Origin: Blasia pusilla
Taxonomy: Eukaryota > Marchantiophyta > Marchantiopsida > Blasiales
Direction: 5' to 3'
DNA: 64,000 nt
Assembly (NCBI GenBank): GCA_050084515.1
Contig: CM114271.1
Coordinates: 37,510,001-37,574,000 of the forward strand
Made by a program: the position numbers and the translations under genes. Below, one piece after another: positions 24,401-37,938 of this stretch (its first letter is position 1; the number at the start of each line of letters is the position of its first letter). Under the pieces are notes generated by a model that did not search any database, was not told the DNA's origin, and worked only from the letters and a program-made list of their open reading frames with translations.

Positions 24401-27400
24401 TAGCACCAAGAGTTGATTGAATGGCCAACCGTGATCCATCTACTCGCAAAATTCTCATTGCCAAAGCTAGTAATGGCCCAATTGGAACAGGAACCTTGGC
24501 AAGCATAAAACCATCATGAGGAAATCAGTTGCAATATGCACAAAAAAGACAGAAAAATTCAACACACGTGGCCTCTTCCCTCGTAAGTTCTTAAAGAGTG
24601 ACCCTGCATTCCTACCAATTACCACATCTCAACTTCTGACTTAATTCGCCATGTACTTCAAAACAAAGATGAAAGCTTTCACCTACCGGGACCGGATATG
24701 GATTGATCAGCAGATTGTGACAGCACTGAAGAAGAGCTGAAACACGAGGAACAAGTTGTTGCCAAAAGCTTTTTGCAGCTTGGGCTGAGGCATTTGCTGC
24801 CACTGAAGGCCCTCCCAAAGGCCAAGGAGGGTCCTGACCCAGTGGTAGAAGAGTCGCTAATGCATCCTCTGCGGTTGGCACTGCACACAGGGTGAACCAA
24901 GTCTTTGTCAAGACAAATATTTTCATTACAAAAAAAATGGTTACGCTTCATATCTGGCAGATATTCTGAAAGATTTCCTGCCGCAAACACTTTAGGATCC
25001 AGGAATAGTACTTCATACACTGAAAGCACATATAGTCACAGAGGTAATACCATCTTCCATTCCAGAAAATGCGTACTCCAACTCTGTATTGATGGCAATC
25101 AAAATGCGTCTTATCATGGAGCTCCACGTAGCTGCATCTCCATGTGCCTTTGGGAGAAAGGCTAAACATAAGGCGCATTTCTGTATAAACATATTCAAGT
25201 ACATGAACAGCATGAGACATTTACATTCAAGTTACTGAAATACACCTAGATACTAATACACCCAGAGAAGCAGATTTCTGGATCTTGAAGTGAGTTGTAA
25301 GTTAACTGACAGACAATAGCTGTTGAAAGGGTATAAAGGGGGTAACAAACTCTTCCAACCTGAGAAAGAGATGAACTGTCTGCGTCCATTAGTCGTGCTA
25401 CCAGTAATGACTCCAACTGCATGGGCATGATCGATCAGTACAAGTGCCAAACCCAGGACACAATCAAGTAAGCCCAACTCTCCAGTATCTCTAGCAAAAT
25501 ACAGAGCTAAAATTAAGTGTATGGCCTAATTTAAAAAAGGTTAAACCTCCTCTAAAGCTACTCTATTCCTTTGAAAACCAATGGAGCATCTTTACCAATG
25601 TACAAGGAAAGAAACATAGCAAGGCTAATGTGCAGGCAGCACTTAACTGGATGTGACGATCACCAACATTACACTTGCAAGCAATCAAATTATAACATTA
25701 GGAAACTTCAATATGTTGGATATTAAAGGTATTCACAAATTACATTGTTAGTTTGTTGCCGAAGACAGGCAGGAAAGCAACGTAAGATAGCAGCCAGCAG
25801 GTCAATGGCCTCGTTCTGCATGAGCAAGATATATATCAGTGTGGAACAAGGTATCCTGAATCGTTTTCAAAAGCCCTGCCCAGTTCACAAATATCATCCC
25901 ACAAGGACATAGAACAAAGTACCAAAATGCCACGTATTTTTTACCTGTGCCATGAAGTAGCTTCAAGCACAACCGTGAGTGATCTGGACTGACCTTATTG
26001 TAACAGACTATATGGCAGTAACATCAAGCATTCCACTACAGGTTGGTTCTTAGCAAAACTTCATTGCAATCTTTTGACCTTTAAAGTATGGTAAGAGGAC
26101 AGAGTCTTTAGTTCTGCAATTCTTCCTATTAAATGCTGGAGCCCATGTATAGCGAAACTGCCTCAGGTCTCCTGGATTGCTTTGTCCACAGTTAGTTGCT
26201 CTTAAAATAATGAAAATACTTTGCAGACACGTGAGAGCAAAGTTAGACTATTTGTTCGTCTGAGGATGTGTCTGCCCTATATCAGAAAATAGAATCAGTA
26301 TGCCTCATAGAATGCAAATGGATATACTGTCACCATGGAAAAGGCACACCACAAAACTCCATTACTCTCCATTTTGATACTCCTGTACTGTATGTAACAT
26401 TCACGTACCAGCCTACACTTGGTTTAAGGATAATCATAAGCAAACCTCCCACACAAGTAAACAGTCTCCAACCACAAAGATGGAGACTTAAAGTGCCCCC
26501 ACAGCAAGAATCCAAGCACATCTCAGAAATGTCTGCTTCAACCCTGGAACTGAAGTACTCGGCAAGGCATCAAACATGTTCTTGTTGGCAGAAGAGGTTT
26601 GAATGATGCACAAAAAACCTAGACATTTTCACCCTCTACATCCAAGCATAGTTGTGTCACTCTGAGCTCCTCGTCAAATGGATCCTTCAGACTCTATCTC
26701 TAACACTTCAATTTCCTATTTCAGCTCTCATAAAATTCGGCCACTTTCCCTAACAGGAGTACTCTCAGACCTTAAAAGACAGTCGCAGTAGATACACACC
26801 CATATGCCACTGGAATCCTTGTCCCCAAGAATTTGTAGTATCGGCTGCACCAACTTGGCAATTAGAGCTGCTCCATCACGACGCACTCCTGCGTATTCAA
26901 CCAGGAATCCTAACCTGTACACCACAAGACCTGAATCTTAGGACTACTAAAAGTGCAAGAGTCCCACACATTTCCTTTGAACTTCTTGTCCACCTACCAC
27001 TGTCAGAAGTAGAGTCTCATGGTGATCAAAAACTAACTTCATGACATCTCCACTTTGGGCAGAGACCACATATTCTACTGTTCACCAGTTTAGGGATTAA
27101 TATTCACTTAGTACAATTCTTTGCTTGATCACTTGTACGACAAGCATTACAAGGGCGGTTCTAGACCCAGATTACCCACCTCCTCTCAACTCAAAATTTT
27201 GAACAGCGAACAAGAGATGGAATGGTCCAAACCTGGTGAGAAGGTCCGTCAGGGAAGCACAAGCAGCAGCACGAATGAAAACAGAATCTGTAGACTGCTG
27301 TACGTTCCAACACAAACCTACTATCAGCATTTTTCAACAGTACCTGCATATACACAAGGTCCGAGCAACCCAAGTCCCAGAACCCCAAAAAATGGAGTTC

Positions 27401-28444
27401 TGAAGCTTTAAATCTTATCCATGACAGAATTCCCCAGCCTCAATACTACTTAGGTTGGAGACTTCTCATTTAGTCAAGAAGGATACTCGACCTTCAAACT
27501 CAGTGCAAAGGTCGAGGAGAGGTATTCAAAGAGGAGTGGATACTTGATAGATGCTACAATACGCTGAGGGTCATTATTTTCACGTTGATCGATGAAATCC
27601 CAAGCATTATTTTTAGGGAGCCAAGGTGTGGGGGAATCTGATAGCACCTCTGCCTTGGGCAACGAAGAAAAAAAAGATAATGTGACAATGTATCTTTCAT
27701 GCCAGTTGTAAAGATGGGTGGAAGAAAATGATCGATTGGAACCTTAAGTGGAAGAAGCAATTTCTGAAACCATGAATTGTAGGACTCCAGGAAGCGCTGA
27801 CGAGAGCATTCTTGGCATGTCACTCCGAGGAGACACAGCCCCGCCCACCTATTTTCAGCCTGCAATACATGCATGTACGGTTGTGAGGCATTTGAATCGA
27901 TGGTGATACGAAGAGAATTAAAAACTGTCCCTTTGCCAATCAATGTGAGTAGACGGAGCGTGCTTCTCAAAACCCACAACGATCACTCAGACAAAGACGA
28001 ATGCAGTGATTTCCTAGGCTGCAAACTCGAACGAGTATTCCAATCAAGTGTGCTTAATTCCTCAGCGGAAAGCGTCCGACGTTCACATACCACTGTACTA
28101 CAGAGGAGACCCAACAAGTGATCGACCCAGCCATCCACCATTCCTTTCCGGAACTCCCCACTCTTGTTCAAACCCGTCGCACCCGATGATGGCGTCTCGG
28201 AAAGCAGATGATGACGACGAATTGATGCGACGGCGACGGAAAGCTGAGCTGGTGATCTAGGAAGCTGCTTCTCGTCAGGTAGATGCGCCATCATTATCGA
28301 ATGAAGCAACCTCTGCTTGAGCCGAGGGTCGTACATGCTAAACAACGCTTCATCGAAAGCCATCTTCACAAATCCTTCGATCCCGAATTTTGTGGAATTA
28401 CGACGTAATTTTCTCGGTCCTCTTCCTCTCGCGTTGTCGATCAT
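21500..28444 (-). CDS. PELP1: PELP1/Rix1-type ribosome-biogenesis protein, 13 exons
   Basis: Homologue of mammalian PELP1 and yeast Rix1, scaffold of the nucleolar complex (with WDR18/Ipi3 and TEX10/Ipi1) acting in late 60S pre-ribosome maturation. Exons on -: 28444-28091, 27859-27743, 27294-27233, 26914-26800, 25815-25744, 25416-25360, 25180-25051, 24880-24687, 24494-24301, 24124-23991, 23698-23388, 23079-22824, 22542-21500. All phases join; the product is 1,012 residues. Recognisable pieces: ENRWAGLCLLGVTCQECS, DSVFIRAAACASLTDLL, NEAIDLLAAILRCFPACLRQ, PIGPLLALAMRILRVDG, LHLNALDLLTAVLCGVR, and in the last exon AEVCAHALLALEPLIHPR. The roughly 300 residues after this are Pro/Gly- then Asp/Glu-rich, like the acidic tail of PELP1. 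The junction of exons 2 and 3 is chosen by homology; an alternative open stretch (27662-27474) is treated as intron. Start ATG at 28444 heads MIDNARGRGPRKLRR. Confidence 0.88.
22615..22792. repeat. Tandem duplication of about 98 bp in the last PELP1 intron
   Basis: GAAATTCTCAGAGCCTCCT, a spacer, AGAGTTTTGATGA-TGCAGGC and TCGAATTG occur at 22615-22692 and again at 22713-22792. The copies differ at several positions, so the event is not recent. Confidence 0.88.
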
Positions 28445-29237
28445 ACGCAAATTCTTAAGCCACTGCCAATTCCGAATTATTTGAGGGGATTATCGCTCTG
28501 TACATAGAATCGTGCAATATTCACCCTTCAAGACAACTTCTTATTCCGTCTCATTAAGATTCAACCCGGGGAAAAATGTAGTTCAATGCAAAACAGGCAG
28601 GGTTTGCAAGACCATCACCAACCGGTCCTATATCGCCTCTATCAATTACGCAAGCATGAACTCTGTGAAGACAATCCAGTTTTCCCAGCTGTTGGGCGCA
28701 AATGATTGGAAACAATCTCATTTTCACACAACAATTCGGCATCAAGAGCTGAAAGTATGAATGAAACCATCTCCTATTCTACCCCGAATTAAAACATCTC
28801 CAATTGTACCCCCGGCATAAGCAGAGATTGGCAACGAACCCGTTGAGATTAGGATTCCCCAGCCCCGCTTCTCCTACGTCACATGAATTTGGAGACCCCT
28901 TAGTGCGTGCTTGAAACGCGGTTTCGGTCCCCAAAAATCCAAGGAGCCTGCACTCTTCCTAACGATGGTCAGAATCTCCTCGCAGACATCGCATGTCTCA
29001 GCAAGCGAGCAGACGGCGAATGAGCGCACGGTGCCGCGGCGGAATGTGGAAATCATTCTGTCTCGACGCAATCCGTCCCCGTCGTCTACGTTCCCGCCAC
29101 ACCCCGGTCTCCAAAATCCTGCCTCATCCAGCTACATACACACAGCCCGGAGGTCCCGCGTTCGTACCACAACCTGAGCGTCCTTCACCATTCCATCCTC
29201 CCGCATCAGCTCTCTTCTTTATCTACCTATCTTGCTC

Positions 29238-29293
29238 CTCTCCCCTCCCCTCCCTCCCCTCCCCTCCCCTATCCTATCCTCCCTTCCCTCTCC
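29238..29293 (-). repeat. C-rich tract, potential G-quadruplex on the minus strand
   Basis: Six runs of three or four C separated by single T fall in 29240-29270, so the minus strand reads as GGGGA-type repeats. This fits the usual intramolecular G-quadruplex pattern with one-base loops. It lies about 800 bp upstream of the PELP1 start codon. Confidence 0.7.
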
Positions 29294-29642
29294 CATTCTG
29301 CTGCAACCGACATACGAACACAATAAACCCCCGCCCTCCCGCATTCTTGTCACTTCCTCCCCCAACCAACAAACTCCTCCTCGACCCCATCCTGCATTGG
29401 GCCCCCGGCGCCCGTCTACACCATCGCTCCGCCCATCGACTCCTCCCCTTCCGCCCGAATCCACAATCGCTCCGCAGCTCTGCTCCGCGCCACCAATCCA
29501 AGCGATTGCGCACCCGCACAGCCACCGATTGCGCGAGCGAGCGAGAGCGTGCGAGCGAGCGAGCGAGCGAGAGAGAGCAGCGGAGAGGCGGCCGTTGTAC
29601 ATGGGAACTTGGGAAGGGGAGGGACGAGAGGAAGGGGCTTAA

Positions 29643-29668
29643 GGACGGACGGACGGACGGACGGACGG
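29643..29668. repeat. (GGAC)n microsatellite
   Basis: Six to seven perfect GGAC units within the GC-rich tract. Confidence 0.9.
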
Positions 29669-30235
29669 AGAACGCTCGTTAACTTGGAACCGTCCGTCTG
29701 AGGCTCCGTTGGTGAAGCTGCGCCCCCGTCCGGTGGCGCAGCGTCACCAACGGAGGGAAGAACGGGCACGGAGGACTCCGTCGCGGCTCCTCCAAACGGA
29801 AGCCCAGGAGTATTGGTGAAGCAGGGAACGATTCTGCTGCCGCGCTCCGTTACGCCGGGGAGGGTCCCGAATTGGAGGAATGGACGACCTAATAAATAAA
29901 TAACTCCCGGCGATGCCAGCACCAGCCCCAGCCAGCTCCAGCGGCGCTCCCCTCCACTAAAACTCCTTATTACCTCCCGCACGGGCGAAGCCCCAGATGT
30001 GCTCGCTAGCTAACGTTACAGTAGTTATGGCCAGTGCGAACCAGGTCCCCTCTTCTTGAACGGACCCCACCACCCACTTCCAGTGGCCACTCGAGTTTTG
30101 CCATCCAATTTGGCACCCGCGATGGCCGAGCTTCACCTGCCCATCATGCGTCTAACGGTCCGAGTATCCTTTCGGCCTTATCCACGGTGTCTTTTACCAC
30201 CCCACTTTCTTCGGTCCTCTTTGAGGTTTGAGCCC

Positions 30236-33200
30236 TTCCAATTTTTACTCGTTTTTTATTATTTGGAGATTTTGTTAGGGCACAATCGGTAGCTCACTTG
30301 TAATATAAGCCTCCGTAAAATGGGGTGATAGAGAATGCCACAATCAGCCCCTTAGCTCATGGATCAAAGGATATTGTACGAAGATGACTCTACAGTGGTC
30401 TTCATTAAAAAAAAACATCCATTCGTTCCACTTTCCATTTCCACATAAATGCATGGGATTGTGGAGCATAAGTTTGATACTTTCCCCATTGATGGTGCTC
30501 ATCTTCTCCACTCAAGAAATAGGTTATCTTTAGCTACTAGGCCCTTATAGTGTATAAAATAGATCTCCATATCCCTATAGTGTGCCCGAACAAATGGGCT
30601 TTTGACGCTAACTCATGCAATCACAAAAGCTACTACTAATGGCCCTCTTAGCTGAAGTGATGTTCCTTTAGGTGTTGCTACTATGGTTTTTACTATTTGT
30701 TAGGTTGGCTTGTTAGGGGTTTCCCGTCTATCTTTCCTTCCCCGGTCGGTTATGGCTTTGGTCTTCCTGCTCTTTGAGCCCTCGTCCTTGCACTTTTGAT
30801 GTGTTCCCCCATCTTGTTCTATTTATGTCTTGTTTCTTCTATAAGGTTCAAGATTCAATGGATGGGAGACACCTTCCATTCTGTAGATATTTTATTTCAC
30901 CATGAGATATATTAGACTTTTATCAACAAAAAATAAAACAATAAAAAAATCATCCTGTAATTTAATCTATAGCATTATTTTCCAATCACCATTTAGACCT
31001 AGGTTCATAGATCTCCAACACAATTCAATCCTAACTTTAGACTCGTACCTTGGATACTTTCCAAGGCCCACATGATGGAGTGTTTAACCTCTATTCCTCA
31101 TTACTAACCCACAAAAACATACGGACCTTGACTTTTGCAAGCATAAGTCTTAGCTCAAGCCTCAAAGATCCAACCTTCGTACGTTCCGTCAACAGGTCAG
31201 AGAAGACACCCCGACACTAAACGGTCCCAAGTTCTCCGAGATGCAAACCGTGAACCTTAGAAGCCTCTTCCCCATGCCTTGACCAATCTCCCTAAGTCTC
31301 TCATCTAAATCGGAGTGCACCAACTAATTCCTCAAGATGCATCCCGAACAATTCCTTGCCTCAAACTTAAGACATGGTTAATCCCTTGTTCCAAAACTTT
31401 AGAGGCTAGGGAGGGAGATGGTCCCCCCTATAGAGACCTATAGGTTTCTCCAAGGGAACCCCACCTTTCCCATCCTCCACTTGGGGCCCCTGGTTTTGAC
31501 CCACAACCCACACATGGTTCATGTTTTATCGACCTGCATTTAACTAGTCTGCACATCTAACTTTTCTGCGCTCGTTTTGGAACCTCATCCCATTATTTTT
31601 CTTATCTTATGGCTAGTGCTCGTCTTGACTCCCGCCGTTTGGTATCTGGCGATTATCTTACCGCCCTTCGCATTTCGTATATAGTTTCATGGTGTCTCGC
31701 ATTTCATAACTACTCTCGTCTTCCTTGTTACTTGCACTTGACTCAAAATTAAACTTGTCTCAAGGATCCTGCACCTTTCTTATCTCATCCTTAATCATTT
31801 ACACCTAAGGTTAGTCTCGAGCGAGTAACGGTCTTAACTAGTATTAGTCCCACAATAGGTTTTCCACCCTTTCTATTCTTGTGACTAGATAGTCTAGGAT
31901 TTGACTTTAGTGGATTACACCAAGGTTTTTCTACTTTTAACATGTTTCCTGGATATCCTCTAGTTTCCTAGATCATGACTCCCCCCTTAGATCCCCTCTA
32001 CTTTAGATGCCTTAGATTTACTTATCCATGATGCCATAGAATCAATTATAAATTTAGATGAAAAATATTTTTAAGCTTATTAATAAATCCCCAAAGTATC
32101 AAGTAAGGGGAACCAAATATGTAATCCTATAACCAATAGGATCCCAAACTGTGATCTCACCAAGTCTAACTAATGTCCAACAAATTACTAATGAGCCTAA
32201 AACAAGCACAACAATTCAACAATGTCCTTGACTATAACAAAAGTTTAAGTGTTGCTCTATTGTTGAACATCTTCAATAGAGACTAGTCACTGCCTATGCC
32301 ATGCATAGGTTAATGATAAATACACCTTGCACTCCTTCCCTCTATACTAGTTAGATGGGACTAACTCATTAGATGCAACAAGTTTCCCATTAGTAAGCCA
32401 CTTCAAAGAACAATTCTTGAGGCCTCAAGCTCTTGTTGATGAGAGGGTTGTTACACATTATAATAAAGATAGCTTTTTGTGTTTGTGTGCTACTTTTCTC
32501 CAACCCATGTGTTATTTGATTCCTACAAATATCCATAATACCTATCCAAATAATCATGCAATTCCTAGTATGTTGGTGATATTTGTCACTTCAACTTGGC
32601 AAACTAAGGTCCAAGTTTGTGATAGAGCATAATTCTTTTGGGGAACACTTTTATGTGGTCTTTCATATAAGTTATAGTTAGTCAACACTACTTTACATCT
32701 CATGGGTTATGTCAACAACCATATAATCAGCCTCTTCTCCTTGTAAATATGGGATGAAGCCTCAATAAGTTTTATATTATGAAGTTAAATGTATTTTCAT
32801 TATTACTTACTAATGATATATCACTCAAATCTGAAAATAAAAATATCCATATTAATATAAGTAATACAATATTTTACCTTTAAATATTGGAAAAACATGA
32901 CATGGGAAATTTAATCCATTCTAAACATTCTCATTTATACTTTACTACCTTTCTAAAGATGACCAACTACCAATCTTATAGGCAAATCCTTGTATAGTTA
33001 AAAAAATCCCTTTTCTGTACTCACCTCTGTCACATCTTAGTAGCCAATAGGTAGAGATCTATTGCATCGACGACATATAGAGCCAACGGACTGTCTTGAG
33101 TGTAACTTCTTCCTAAGGTAGAAGATGAGGTAGAGGATAGGCACGTTGTGTCAAGAACGTCATCTTTGACGACTTTTTTGTTTTGGTCTTTGTCAGTCGG

Positions 33201-34090
33201 GTGACTTGTTGAGCAGGTCATCCGCCCTTGGTAACCTATGCGTGCAAGTTACCAAGAGGATTTTTATTTTAGGGGAAGAGCCTTTTTGGCCCTTCCCACA
33301 CCTATATAAGGGACGAAGATGGCTTTCCCAAGCCATCTCTCTTATGTTGGGCCGTTGGAGCATCTCTCTTGCTCGTGTGTGAGATAGGACTAGGTTGCTA
33401 GCATCCCGATTCCCTCATAGAGGACGATGGACAAGGCTTGATATGTTGATGTAGATTGAGGAGTGGAGTTTTAGGCAAGGTGTGCCCTTTTTACTCTTAT
33501 TTTTACATGAGAAAGATGTCGGGGGGTAGGGGGAATTCGTTGCTTGAAGGTAGGCAATGGAGTTGCCTCGATGGGGATCCCTTAGAGATATGTGTGTGAC
33601 GAATGTTTTATCATTTTTTGTTTGGAAGGCCATGCGCATAAGCGTTTTTCATGTTTTGTAGAGTTTTGTGGTGCAAGTTGACAAAGGTGAACAACAGAGT
33701 GTAGCAACATGAACGCCAAAAGAAGGGTTGTCAAGCCGCCAGAAGTGGAGCCAAAGGTAGGTCCACTCAAGCAGGACTACATTGTAGAGTCACGGTCGAT
33801 GTTGGCGCATAGAAAAGAGGCGGCCTCAGAGGTTGGAGGCTAGAGCGCATGACCGCCTTGGAGGTTGGAAGTGCGGAACGGAAGGGAAAAAATGAGGTTG
33901 TTCATGAGGGCCGTGGGGATGGCACCGCATTAAGCCCCACCGAGAGTGTTGTAGCCTCGTAAGGCCGCATGCTTATAGTGCTATAGGGGCGCCATGTAGG
34001 ACGAAACACACAAATACACAAGATACCATACTAACTCATGGCATCTTGACATCGAGACGATAGAGGACCAAAATATATGCAAGAAATCTA

Positions 34091-34093
<3 letters not shown>
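30236..34093. other. AT-rich, probable decayed transposon DNA
   Basis: No open frame with a recognisable domain. Frames are short and the strands show no coding bias. Given the Copia element next door, this is probably older repeat debris, but no ends were identified. Confidence 0.35.

Positions 34094-34179
<86 letters not shown>
34094..34179. repeat. (TC)n microsatellite, about 86 bp
   Basis: About 43 uninterrupted TC units. Confidence 0.95.
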
Positions 34180-34182
<3 letters not shown>

Positions 34183-34507
34183 CCCAATCTCCTAATAAGA
34201 GACTTGGGTTACTCACAAGGCAAGGATTGAGGACCATAGCTCCGTCGTCTTATGCCAAGACGAGGTTCAACAAAGAGAGAATGAGCTCCAAAGCTATCTC
34301 TCCTTGGGTATATCCCCTTCCCTCTCCCACGCTCTCTTCGTGATAACCTATGTGGCAAGTCACTTCCTTAACTTTTGACCTAGTGTAGGGGGTCCACTCA
34401 AGGGCCACGTACCAAGATGGAAAGTCAACTCTTCTCACAATGGTAACTTACCTGGAATTGTAAGTCTATATACATAACTCCAAATGAGTTGAAATGAAGG
34501 GAAAATT

Positions 34508-34817
34508 ATAGAAAATTGCTAAAGAAGCATAATTGGTGGGAAATGGCTCACACTCACACACCACCATGCAGAAAAAAATTTTGCAATGAGAGAATGAGTA
34601 AAGGCTGGTTCCCTTCTCAATTATATAGGGTACGTACAAGCAACCCTGACGCTAATCTTAACCATAGTCTCAAGTTAGACTAACTATGGTTAACTAATCA
34701 TAGTTAAGATAATCGCGCTTAATTAACTAACCGTGATTAAATTTCCTTACTTCGTACGATTACCAAATATAGCAGTTCATATGTCTCATGAGTTTGATTG
34801 TAACTCAATCTTAAATA
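34508..34817 (-). repeat. Copia 3' LTR
   Basis: Matches 39459-39768 along its whole length with scattered substitutions. It directly adjoins the purine tract at 34818. Confidence 0.9.
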
Positions 34818-35059
34818 CTCCCCCTCAAACTCATATCTCTAACACCTAAATCATTTCTAAACATCTCAAACTTATCTCTAGAGAATACTTTTGTATAGAT
34901 ATCACCAATTTGCTGATATGTACCTATAAACACAAGATCAAATTTTCCTTCAAGCATTTTCTCTCTCATAAAATGATAGTGCACCTCAACATGCTTTGTA
35001 CGAGTATAAAACACAGGGTTATTAGCAAGCTTGATGCTACTAATATTGTTTGCATACAT
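34811..35059 (-). pseudogene. Copia RNase H C-terminal relic
   Basis: NNPVFYTRTKHVEVHYHFMR and a later QQIGDIYTKVFSRDKFE match the end of Copia RNase H (usual form: KHI-hydrophobic-YHF-RE, then AD-hTK). It ends at the 3' LTR edge. Confidence 0.85.
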
Positions 35060-35331
35060 TACACTAGGTCTTAAGTTACTAACACCGATCTCAACAAGTA
35101 ATCAATGAAGCCATACCGCCTCACATGCTGCATTGCTTGCTCTTCTGTATTCAGCCTCTATTGAAGATATAGCAAGTGTAGGTTGTTTCTTTGAAGCCTA
35201 ACTTATAGCTACGCTTCCCAACGTAAGTGGATAACCATATATTGAGTGTCATTCACAAGGCTTCTTGCCCAATCCGCATTTGTGAATCTTAGTAATTGTA
35301 AACTCTGAGAAGGTTCAAATAGAAGCTCGAA

Positions 35332-36333
35332 TTAAATAGAGAAATTCACATACCGCATAATCCTCCTGACAACATCAAGGTGAGATTTTCGAGGTGCTTG
35401 CATAAATTGGCTCACTATGCCAACTGCGTAGCTCAAATATGATCTGGTTATAGTCAGATAGATCAAACTTCCAACCATGCCCCTGTACATGTTAGAATCT
35501 GCAAGCAATTCTCCTTCATCCACTCTTAGCTTCACACTCTGGTCCAACGGTGTAGAGATTAGCTTACAAGCCGTCATATCATATTTTGAAAGCATGTGGA
35601 GAATATATATTGTCGTTATAGTAACCACGTGCTCTCTCCAACCTTGATAAACTCAACACCAAGGAAATACTTGAGTTTTCCCAAATCCTTGATATCAAAT
35701 TCTCTCTGTAATTTTAGCTTCATTAATTGTATAATATCCTCAATACTCCCAATAATCAAGAGGTCGTCAACATACAACACAATGATAACCGTATGATCTT
35801 CTCCTCTCAAGACATATAATGAGGAGTCATAATCACGTACCCTAAAACCCAACTCTTATAGGACATATGTAATCTTGCCTTACGAAGCTCTTGGAGCTTG
35901 TTTGAGCCCGTATAGAGCTTTCTTCAACCTGCATATGCGAAATGGAAACTATAGATGCTCATATCCATGTGGGTGAGTCATATATACCTCCTTTTATAGA
36001 TCTCCATTCAAGAAGCATTCTTGATGTCCATGTGATGTAATCTCCACTTCTTACTTACTCCAACTATAACCACTATTCTCGTAGTCATAATTTTTGCAAT
36101 ACGGCTAAATTTGTCCTCATAATCGATGCCATATTGTTGTGCATAACCCTTAGCCACCAATCTTGTTTTGTATATTTTAACCGTACCATCTTGATTGCGC
36201 TCGATTTTGTAAACCCGTTTGCAACTAATAGCTTAATTACCGGAAGGTATATTAACCAACTCCTAAGTCTGTTGATGTCTAAATGCATCAAACTCTTCCT
36301 CCATAACTTCAATCCTCTCAACCTTATTTGCAA
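35332..36333 (-). pseudogene. Copia reverse transcriptase relic
   Basis: Carries the active-site motif YVDDLLIIG in the fragment 35852-35616, with FDIKDLGKLKYFLGVEF just after it, and continues at 35628-35332 with STPLDQSVKL and YRGMVGSLIYLT. The 36333-36085 fragment covers the start of the domain. Frame changes and stops separate the pieces. Confidence 0.88.
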
Positions 36334-36804
36334 CTTCTTTAAAATAACTCGGCTTTTGTTGTTGAAAGATAGTCATCATATATGCATGATGTGTCATAAG
36401 GAAACCTTCATTTATGAATCTATGAACATGATATGTTATTCTACTTGATCTACGAAGCTTTTTTTAGAGGTAGATGCCTTTGACACCTGATTCGAGCTCT
36501 GACAAGTGTCAACATACTGAATACATACTCTTTCCATCCATGGACTCAAAAATTTAACTAACGAATTGATGACCTCTCATAATCCAACACTAATACTTGG
36601 GGAATTTGAAGGCAGTGTCTATTGGTTTACAGTCATGTTCTTCCCCTCAATATATAACTTTAGAGGTGGAATATGCTTAGATAGAGCATACCATGACTTT
36701 AGCTCATTAAAGACAACATCGTGATTAATAATAAGTTGCGGAGATGATGGAATGTAGCACTTATATCCCTTAGTTCCATCAACGTAGCCAATGAATGTAC
36801 ATCT

Positions 36805-37098
36805 TTAACATTTGGGGTCTAATTTCTGAAGTCTTTTAGAAGGAACATGAGCATAACAAATACAACCAAATACTTTCAAGAAGGAAAAATCAAGTCTAAT
36901 TCCTGTGAAGACTTTGAATGGAGTCTTATCATGAAGTCCTGTTGTTTGAGTTTGGTTGATTAAGAAGACTCCACATCCTGGAGCATCTGCCCAATACACC
37001 TTATGTATATTCTTCTCATTCAGCATAGCTCGTGTCACCTCAGCAACATGCCTTCCCTCAGCCACTCTATTTTGTTGTGGAGTGTAACGACAAGTCAA
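36805..37098 (-). pseudogene. Copia integrase relic
   Basis: Contains the integrase end signature YTPQQNRVAE followed by MLNEKNIHKVYWADA and a LDFSFLKVFGCICYAHVPS stretch, typical of Copia integrase between the catalytic core and its C-terminal region. Upstream catalytic segments are in other frames with stops. Confidence 0.85.
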
Positions 37099-37938
37099 TT
37101 GACATTGGATGTCATTTTGACGTAAGTAGTCATCAAAATTTGTTGAAAGATACTCTCCTCCTCCATCACAACATAATTCAAAATATGTTCTCTAGCTTGG
37201 TTCTCTACGAGAACTCTGAATGTTTGGAACACTGAGAATACCTCTAACTTGGCTTTCAGAAAGTATACCCATATATACTTAGAGAAGTCTTCAATAAATT
37301 AAACAAAGTACTGGCAACCACTAAGGCTATGTTGTGATGTTATCCACACATCATTGTGAATCAACTCCAATATCTTGGATGCTCTTCTACCTTGCTTTGG
37401 AAAAGGAAATCTAACTTGTTCTTCAAATTGGCAAGGAGGACATACCTCTAACGTAGTAGGACTCGCTAATTTAGGAAGTTCTATTATTAGATTAGATGAT
37501 GAAATACTCTGTTATCTTTGAAGATTCATATGTCAAATTCTCTTAAGCCACACATTTAGATTTATGACTCGTTGGCCAGTTTGATCATATATTGTTGTTT
37601 GAATCTCTGGCATAGAAACATCTAATTTGAACAACTGTCATATCTACTTCCTTTGGTTATCGTAGTCTAATCATCCATTGTTTCAATGAAACAACCATTG
37701 GTGTTAAACTTCACTTGATAACCGTGTTCTATTATCTGTCCTATCGAGATCAAGTTTCTTGCAAGGGTAGGAAGAGAGCACAAAGATCATCTGATGTTAT
37801 TTGAACTTTACCAACATGCGTGATATGATGTTGAGTGTCATCTCCTATGAGTAGAATTGCAGGATCTTTCACTGACTCCATACAATTGAACCATTTAGCT
37901 TGTGAGGCCATGTGATTTGATGCACCAAAGTCAATGTA

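Larger units (their letters stand above)
28445..30235. promoter_or_regulatory. GC-rich upstream region of PELP1 with low-complexity blocks
   Basis: The tract upstream of the PELP1 ATG becomes strongly GC- and CpG-rich from about 28850 to 30230. It holds a C-rich pyrimidine tract (29238-29293), GCGA repeats (about 29537-29570) and GGAC repeats (29643-29668). Open frames on both strands follow this composition and have no recognisable domain. Composition falls sharply to AT-rich at about 30235. Confidence 0.5.

Noticed and set aside
27474-27662. Extra PELP1 exon with AEVLSDSPTPWLPKNNAWDF
   Set aside because: Joining it requires a weak AAG acceptor and breaks the alignment between exon 2 and the conserved DSVFIRAAACAS exon, which joins directly in phase.
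28993-29982. Long overlapping frames on both strands in the PELP1 upstream region
   Set aside because: Driven by pyrimidine-rich and GCGA/GGAC low-complexity sequence; no domain.
33981-34187. Minus-strand frame encoding an Arg-Glu repeat
   Set aside because: Simply a translation of the (TC)n microsatellite.
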